Positions 57,291 through 64,000 of a DNA stretch of 64,000 nucleotides are shown piece by piece. This DNA is from Malus domestica (lineage: Eukaryota; Streptophyta; Magnoliopsida; Rosales; Rosaceae): assembly GCF_042453785.1 (NCBI RefSeq), contig NC_091665.1, positions 27,948,501 through 28,012,500 on the forward strand, in the 5' to 3' direction. The notes below the pieces were generated by a model. It had not been told where the DNA came from and did no database searches. It saw only the letters and a list, made by a program, of their open reading frames with translations. Within the stretch, counting starts at the first letter, position 1, and each line of letters begins with the position of its first letter. The position numbers and the translations under genes were made by a program.

Positions 57291-59639
57291 TGGACATCAT
57301 TTGGATCTTCTGTTACTGTAGTAGTGTGTCAGTCTTGACATCATTTGGATGTCACGACTTCTGGTTTTGGTGCCATTCAGCGCAGTTGTGCAAACCTTTT
57401 TCGTGTTGGGATTGTGCCTCATCGGTGACGAAATGGATTGTTGGACGATTTTCAACATCGAACCGATATTCTACAACATGCGTTCCCTAGGAATTGCGGC
57501 AAAGTCAGTTTTACATTGAAGTGACGTGAATTAGAAATCTCAATAAGAGGAAGTCCAGTTAAGACTAGCTGAAAATCTGAAATGGCGATGCCACTCTGCA
57601 ACATGTGTTCCTCAAGAATTGCGGGCAGAGTCGGATTTACAGATGAGTGTTGGGAAACGGAAAAATCTTAGTGGTATAAGTTGGATGAGACCAACTGGAG
57701 TGTTCTGAAACGGTGATGTTACTCTACGACATGCGTTCCCTAGGAATGGTGGGCAAAGTCATATCTTTATGGAAATTGCTCGAAACATCGAAGTTCGTGT
57801 TGGAGAAAGCGGGTAAGCGCTAGTCGTGTGCAAAGTTTAGCAAGTGTTAGTTTGGTGGGATCGAATCTTTGTTCTTGGACTCTTTCCCACTAAGGAAATT
57901 AGTGTGGACCCTCAAAACAATTCTCAGCTATTGTTCTATCGATAATCTTCTTGCTTACTCTAACAACGAGGTCAAGTTCAATAAACACCGATAGTTAGCC
58001 TTACACCATATTCTTCGAGCGTTGTTTTTGTTTAGATTAGATACTTTTCTTGAGAGACTCTTTTATAGCAGACATTATTCTTATCAATTTCCAAAAAGGG
58101 TTGCGACTGTTGGAAATTGAAAATCCTCACAAAGTGTGTGAAATGCGAATTACCCTTGATCTTATCACATTCTATCGGCAGTTCTTAACGATTCCTTGAG
58201 CTTGGCCCTATTTCCTTTTTTGCTAAGAAACCAGTCAATTTTGTTGTGATGCTGACGATGAATGAAGTTTCTGACAACAGGGTATTGTCTCATCTGATCG
58301 TAGTTCTTACACTTTTTGAATTCTGTGATGGTATATTATTAATGTTTGGCTGCATGCTGATGCAACATGATTAAGTTACGTTTGTGCCTCTTGACAGTTG
58401 GAACCGTATGAAGTGAACCATCTTATCTTTGACCTTGAGCCAATGGTTACAATCTAACTTGAAAACCTAATGAAACCTTTTCTTTGTGGAAATCCTTGTG
58501 GGACGAAGGTTGGGAAAGAAACTTTTTGGTGTTTTGAACATCATCTTACTCATGCTCCCGTCCCTACTTTTCTTGACGTTGTTGGTGAGTTTTAAGTCTC
58601 TTATTTTGCATCGTTTCTGACCAAATGAGTTATAGTGTGTTCTGACATAGAAATAATTGAGGTTGAGACAGAAGAAGTGGATGGAACTCATCGGTGATTT
58701 TGATTGCACTTTTGAGTACCATCATGGTCAAGCAATTGTCGTAGCTGAAGCTCTTAATCAGAAACCCCATATACAGCTTACCTTAATCTGAGTTATCCAT
58801 GTCTCACTATCGTTTTCTCTTCGTGGAATTGGAACTCTGTTGATACGAAACAAGTTGCTTTTTCCTAATGGCGATGAAGTTGGAAAAAGGAAAATTTTTG
58901 GTGAAGCTCATGTTTCAGCGTATGCCATGTATACTGGCAGTATTAAATTGTACCACTGTTTTCGTCCACTATATCACTGGTATTGTATGAATGGGATATC
59001 GCCGAATATGTGAGTAAATGTTTGTTTTACTGGTAAGTGGAAGCGGTAAGATGGAAGCCATCGGCTTATCTCAATTTCTTTCTATTCCTGTTTGGAGGTG
59101 GGAAGAAATTTCCCAGGGTCGTTCTTTTTAGGTTGTCAGGGACCCATTGAGGATACTAATAGGAATAGGTGAATGTCACCATAATTTTCCTATACAAACC
59201 ACCTTGTACACATGGAGACTATGATGACGTTTCGGTATTGTTACCAACTCAATCAACATACTATCTACCAATTTTTTAAGACTATACTTTTGACCACTTG
59301 GCATAATTCTTCATTCTAGACTTTGTCTGACTGACGTCGCGATAAACATCGATTTTGACCGAAATCCCAGATTCACCTCCTGGTATTAGAAAACATTCTA
59401 GTCAACGTTGGGTTCACACTTACCCTACGACACTTTGTATATTTTCCTTCGTATCATTTCTAAAGCAATGAGACTATTCAGGAAGACCACTCAGATCTGA
59501 AAGTTTTAGTCGAAACCATCAGTCATTCAATCACCCTTTAACATACTACCGAGCGAATCATTACCATTAGTGATTGAATATCTCTAAGGTTATCGTTGTA
59601 ACAAGTTGTTGTGAATTTTGGAGTGGGAAAAAGTCCGAG
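57291..59639 (+). pseudogene. Gypsy pol remnant
   Basis: Short recognisable pieces occur in order but in shifting frames with stops: LMQHD near 58358 and QLEPYEVNHLIFDLE near 58397-58441 (RT/RNase H region), GDFDCTFEYHHGQAIVVAEA near 58695 (end of RNase H), LYHCFRPLYHW near 58950 (integrase zinc region) and RNPRFTSW near 59360 (integrase core). No frame is usable. Confidence 0.7.
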
Positions 59640-61496
59640 TAGAACACCAACAATGACAGAGTCACTATTCATCAACATATCTTGACGAGCTCCGACGTAG
59701 TTCATGGTTCTTTCGACGTTGGTAAGCTCCTATAAACCCTTGAGATGTGTTTTAAAGTTAGATCGAGGCTTGTTGTATGTTGTTTAAGCTTGTTGGATGT
59801 TGAAATAACTCGGAGTAAGCTTTTCCCAGATTCCGACAAGAACTCATGACTTTCGAGGCGTTTTCAGGCCAAAACCACAATAAGTTAGCCATCGTGCAAG
59901 GTACCATTCTCTTTGTCTCATCGAGAACTATGATTTTTGTTTTTGGAATCACTCAATCTCATTGAGTATTGAAAAAGTTATGAACATTTAAAGTTTACCC
60001 AGTTTCTGGCGAGTTCCCCAGTTTTCCCACAGACCAATCACCTTTTCAGGCTATTTTCTGGCCATCTTTAGCAACCATTGGGCTTCCAAATAGTTATAAT
60101 CTTGTTCTACACTTTCCTATCTTCATTTTTATATATTATAGGTCGAATTTGGTTAAGAAACGATGAAGTTACGAAGCTTTGAAATTTACCCAAACTTCCA
60201 GCCAAAATTTCAGTTTCCAGTGAGCTTCGACGGCTTGACTTGACTTGGCTCGACTTTGCTAAGTCAGCCGTTGACTTCTCGATCAGCGTTGACCATTGAC
60301 CAGTCAACGTTGACTTTTGGGTTAACTTTTTCAGATTTCGATCGGGACCTCTCCTGAACTAATTTAGACGTTCTAAATCCGTTTCATACGTCCGTTTTCC
60401 CAAATTCAATCGTTTTAGTATAGTTTTATAAATTGGTCTCTTTATGTGCTTAGGTGCAATTGTTTGTGGCATTTCCGTCTTCTCTAGTTCGCACAGCTCT
60501 TCGACGGCGAAGTATCTGTGAATAGACCCCTTCCAAAATGCATGATTTTTCTATTACAAAATTCATACATGAAAAGCATGATTTTATGGATACGTTTTAT
60601 GAAACATTTATGAGAAAATTGGATTCATGCTTTATCAGATTTACATTCTTTGAATGATTTATGATTATATATTATGAACATGTTTTATGATATGATGTTT
60701 GAGCTACCGAGCTCTTATAAGATATACTTTGGAAAGCTTATGTTCATGTTTTTATATGCTTATCTATTGGTTATTCATACGATCTGCCTACTGGCGAATG
60801 GTACTACTTATGGGCAAATGATACTGCCTACGGGCGAATGATATCTATATATGGCTTCGATTGGGTGATGTAGGGGCCTACGGGTGAATGAAGAGTTCTA
60901 TATGTCTTCGAGCGAATGAAGATTTATATATGACTTCGGTTGGGTGATGTAAGGGCCTACCGGCGAATGAAGGCCTTCGGGCGATTTTGATAGCACTACT
61001 AAGCACACTATATATGATATATGTTTTATGAAGTTTTTATGGCATGCTAGAGTTTTCAGAAAACCTATTACATATTATGCTATTGAGTTTTCATATACTT
61101 TAGGGGTTAGTACGTTAATGAATAACTGTTTTAGTATTACTTATATATAAACTTGGTCCACTCATGTTTTGTTTTGCACCCCCTCAGGACTTAGAATCAA
61201 GGTGTACAATCTCGGCATCAAGGCACTCCCACATCGGCATCTTCGAGTCCTCTCGATATAGGACTCATCCCTTTGTTCGTTCAATTTTATATTATTCCTT
61301 TTAGTGTTCTTGATTAGTTGTATGCTCTAAACACATTCCACAATTGCATATTCATTATAGTTAAATTTACAAGTTAAATTTATGTTCGTTCTTTCTTCAT
61401 AGTTCTCATGCATGTTAGTATGGCTTCGTCACCTTCGGGTGTCGGTCAACACGTGCCTACCCTGGTGGTTGGAGGATATTAAGGTCAGGCATGTCA
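59640..61496 (+). repeat. 3' LTR-like repeat of the 6-kb Gypsy element
   Basis: Shares 59640-61020 with the 5' copy. The last ~110 bases (atggcttcgtcaccttcggg ... ggcatgtca) reappear in reverse at 13584-13670. Confidence 0.7.
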
Positions 61497-62081
61497 GAAT
61501 TGACCTCTTTGGGCTAAAGAATTGAGAATTCTTCGTTGAAAGAGACTTGTATAGATAATCAACCAACCAGAAGCAGTCCTATTTACTTGTCCAAACTAAA
61601 GATGTTACTAAATCGCTTGATTCTACGACTCTAGTGTTGTTTACTTATCTAACATGAAGATGTCACCTTTATTTTAAGCCCAAATAGAAATAAAATTACA
61701 TGTTGACCTCAAACAATTGCCTTGTGCCGCACGTGACCAAGATGAATGAAATTTGAATGAAAAATTTTAAAAATTAAATGCCAGTATAGAAATTGACCAA
61801 TTATAAAAGTTAGGTGATTAGCTAAAATTAAATTCAAGAGGGAAATTGATCCAATTATGAAAATTCAAAATAATTGGCTAAAAATAAAGTTCATGGGAAA
61901 ACTGACAGCTTCTTACAATTTTGTGGGGCACAAATACCTCTTGGTTTTTCAATCTTCAAATGCCAAATTACGCTTACTAACTTGTCGTTGTTTTTCCTAC
62001 TTAAGCCCAAACACAACAAACATTTGGGGCCAAGAAAACGAGCGGTGGCCCAGTATTATCAGGTAATATATGAACCAAAGT
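61497..62081. other. Resumed unit B spacer
   Basis: Matches 45624-46561 (with deletions) and then 48900-49105 (aaaaataaagttcatgggaa...). The aspartic-protease pseudogene and Pack-MULE of unit A are absent here. Confidence 0.75.
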
Positions 62082-62168
62082 CACGTGACACGTGGTCGTT
62101 GCAGATCGCGAGCCATCGTCCCCCATTTGCAATTGATTAGGGCATTTTGGAGTGGAAGCTTTATATAT
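62082..62168 (+). promoter_or_regulatory. F-box gene B promoter: double G-box and TATA
   Basis: CACGTG at 62082-62087 and 62089-62094; TATATAT at 62162-62168. Same spacing as in copy A. Confidence 0.55.
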
Positions 62169-62479
62169 GTGATACTATCAAATCCACGGCGAGCCGAGCG
62201 ACTGCGTCTCCAGCTATAAATCCGGCAGACCTTCTATCGTCGCTCAAAACACTCATCGACCTCCTCCGTCACCTCATCCGTCAAAACCTCCGTTAAACCC
62301 TCGTCGGCTTCATCTGCTCTCATCGAGGTTTGAGATTTTTCTCCACAGCCGCCGTTTATTTTATTTGTTTGCCGAATCGTTTTTTTTTTTTTTAGCTCGT
62401 TTAAAGCAGCGATCTTTTGCTGCAATCGAACATGAAATGGAAATGTTTCTGGTTTTTATTTATTACTGGAATATCTCAG

Positions 62480-63993
62480 ATGGAAAGAGAACCGTCCAAG
62501 TCCCGTTCGAAGGTGTCAATGGAGTTGGACAGAATTAGCAACTTACCAAGTGACGTTATAAACAGAATTTTGTCACATTTGCCGATTAGGGAAGCAGTTA
62601 GAACAAGTGTTTTATCAAGCAAGTGGAGGAACAAATCGGCTATGCTTTCTCATCTTTTGTTTGATGATCGGTGCACCTCGGATCAAAACCCTACAACCTT
62701 TACAGGCATTGTTGATCATGTACTCTTGGGTCACATTAGCCCCATATACAGGTTCAGGATCATTCATTCCCGACCTCAAGTCTGTAGAGATATTGATCGA
62801 TGGATTCTTCATCTGTCAAGAAACTCTATCAAAGAGTTGTTGCTTAATATCAAATGTAGTGGGCATCGCCACAAGATGCCTTCATGTTTGTTTTCTTGTC
62901 AAGATCTCATTTATTTAGTGTTGTATGATTGTTTGCTACAACCTCCATCCAAGTTCCAAGGATTCAGGAGTTTGAAGACTTGTCGTCTTTTTAATGTTAC
63001 CCTGGACCAAGATGTGCTTGAGCATCTGATTGTCTGCTGTCCTCTCCTTGAGAGATTAACATTGTGGCACTGTGATGCATTAACCCGGTTCAAGATTGAT
63101 GCACCGAATCTCAAATTCCTTCATTTTAAAGGCGTGCTTGAGGATGTTAGTCTTGTGAATACCTTAAAACTGGCCGAAATTCACATTAGTTTGACTGCTG
63201 ATGTTGCAAATGACCAAAGACGGACTGCTGGAAGTTGTAGCAATTTGCTCAATTTTTTTGTTCATCTGCCTCATATTCGATGTCTTCGTGTCAAATCTAA
63301 CTTTTTGAAGGTAATGGTTTTTGTGGCTTCATTCTTTCAGTCAATAATCAGATTTTGTGGCAATCAGAAGTTGACTGTATTTTCAATCTTCTGTTTTCTG
63401 AACCTTTCTGTTCCAGTATTTGGCTGTCGGAGTCTTGCCAGGAAAGCTACCTCAACCGTGTCTATATCTGAATTTTTTTTCTATACATTTAAGCTTCCAC
63501 GATCCGAAGGAGATTTTAACTGTTTTATGTCTTCTGAGAAGCTTCCCTGCTCTACAGGAACTTGAAATTTCAGTGAGTTTATTGTATTATGTTGATGCAT
63601 GCATATCCTGGTGTTCAATTAAGAATGTCAACCCAACTCTCTACACTAATTGTATTTTACTGTTTAGAGAGCTATTTTATGTGATGTTCAAGCATCTGAT
63701 GATATAGACTTATGCAGGCCTTGAATGAGTATGAGGGTGCTGAGGGAGAAGTGAACTACGGGTTAGACAACAACCAGAATTGCCAATTGACCAAACTGCG
63801 AATTGTCAAAATAACCGGCATCTATGGTGACAAAGCTGAACTAGATTTCATCAGGTTTTTGCTTTCAAGTTCACCTGTGCTCGAGAAGATGACTGTGAAG
63901 CCTGCTACTGCTAGAGATTTTCAACTAGTAAAAATGTTGCTCCAGTTTAAGCGTGTCTCGGAGAATGCAGAGATATTCTACTTAGACCCTTGA
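62480..63993 (+). CDS. F-box/FBD/LRR-repeat protein (copy B), three exons
   Basis: Exons 62480-63310, 63417-63572, 63718-63993, identical in layout to copy A, give 420 residues. The F-box at about 16-55 reads LDRISNLPSDVINRILSHLP, then SVLSSKWR; the FBD ends NAEIFYLDP. Differences from copy A are scattered substitutions plus a three-residue shorter stretch before QFKRVSENAE. The donor of intron 2 follows TCA where copy A has TGG; the GTGAGT itself is kept. No lesion was seen. Presumed SCF ubiquitin-ligase receptor; target unknown. It is complete seven bases before the window edge. Confidence 0.9.
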
Positions 63994-64000
63994 TTCCTCA

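Larger units (their letters stand above)
55526..61496 (+). mobile_element. Decayed Gypsy retrotransposon with long LTRs
   Basis: It begins tgacgacccgtcccgaac and ends ggcatgtca, interrupting a spacer intact in unit A (aatgaagtgaactctttggg at 45612-45631). About 1.4 kb is directly repeated: 55860-57290 and 59640-61020 (aacaccaacaatgac..., the 'cctacgggcgaatgata' repeats, ...gcacac). The left copy has about 330 extra bases at its start and the right copy about 470 extra at its end, so each LTR is incomplete in a different way. Between them lie pol remnants. The exact target duplication is unclear. Confidence 0.75.

Overview
The window looks like nuclear DNA of a flowering plant, a rosid eudicot and most plausibly Rosaceae (apple/pear type). 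Genes have many short GT-AG introns, and there is a Cassandra TRIM, several DNA transposons and nested Gypsy LTR retrotransposons. The Rosaceae placement is an inference from remembered protein resemblance, not from a search. No RNA gene, CRISPR array or bacterial-type signal was seen, except the 5S-like segment inside the Cassandra LTR.

Layout. 1-1.7 kb: a truncated Tat-lineage Gypsy fragment in reverse orientation. 3.4-3.7 kb: a Tourist-like MITE. 4.3-7.6 kb: a complete nine-exon 9-lipoxygenase gene (+). 7.9-10.8 kb: a complete nine-exon plastid-type FAD-dependent (D-amino-acid-oxidase-like) oxidoreductase gene (-), convergent with the lipoxygenase. 11.7-12.4 kb: orphan fragments of an FBD-type F-box gene and of the FAD oxidoreductase. 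12.9-20.8 kb: transposon debris (a CACTA end, a long Gypsy LTR-like block carrying a MULE and a MITE, and tandem repeats).

20.8-42.3 kb: a nested pair of Tat-lineage Gypsy elements. The outer one (20799-42297, 481-bp LTRs, target duplication AACTG) lost nearly all of pol. It is split by an inner element (25188-37952, two 521-bp LTRs identical by eye, target duplication ACAAC) with an intact gag-pol frame of about 2009 residues and two RNase H domains. Both carry a reverse-strand 224-residue ORF between pol and the 3' LTR. The fragment at the window start carries a frameshifted third copy. Conservation of this antisense gene and its upstream motifs is the most interesting signal here.

42.3-44.1 kb: a broken Gypsy gag and a truncated Cassandra TRIM. 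44.2-64.0 kb: a tandem segmental duplication. Each unit has a PARN-like deadenylase pseudogene (-), a shared spacer and an F-box/FBD/LRR gene (+). Unit A (about 44.16-51.05 kb) also holds an aspartic-protease pseudogene and a Pack-MULE carrying a C2H2 zinc-finger fragment. Unit B (about 51.06-63.99 kb) holds a decayed 6-kb Gypsy element. Intact host genes are four: lipoxygenase, FAD oxidoreductase and two near-identical F-box genes. All coordinates, splice sites and repeat boundaries were read by hand and no alignment was run.
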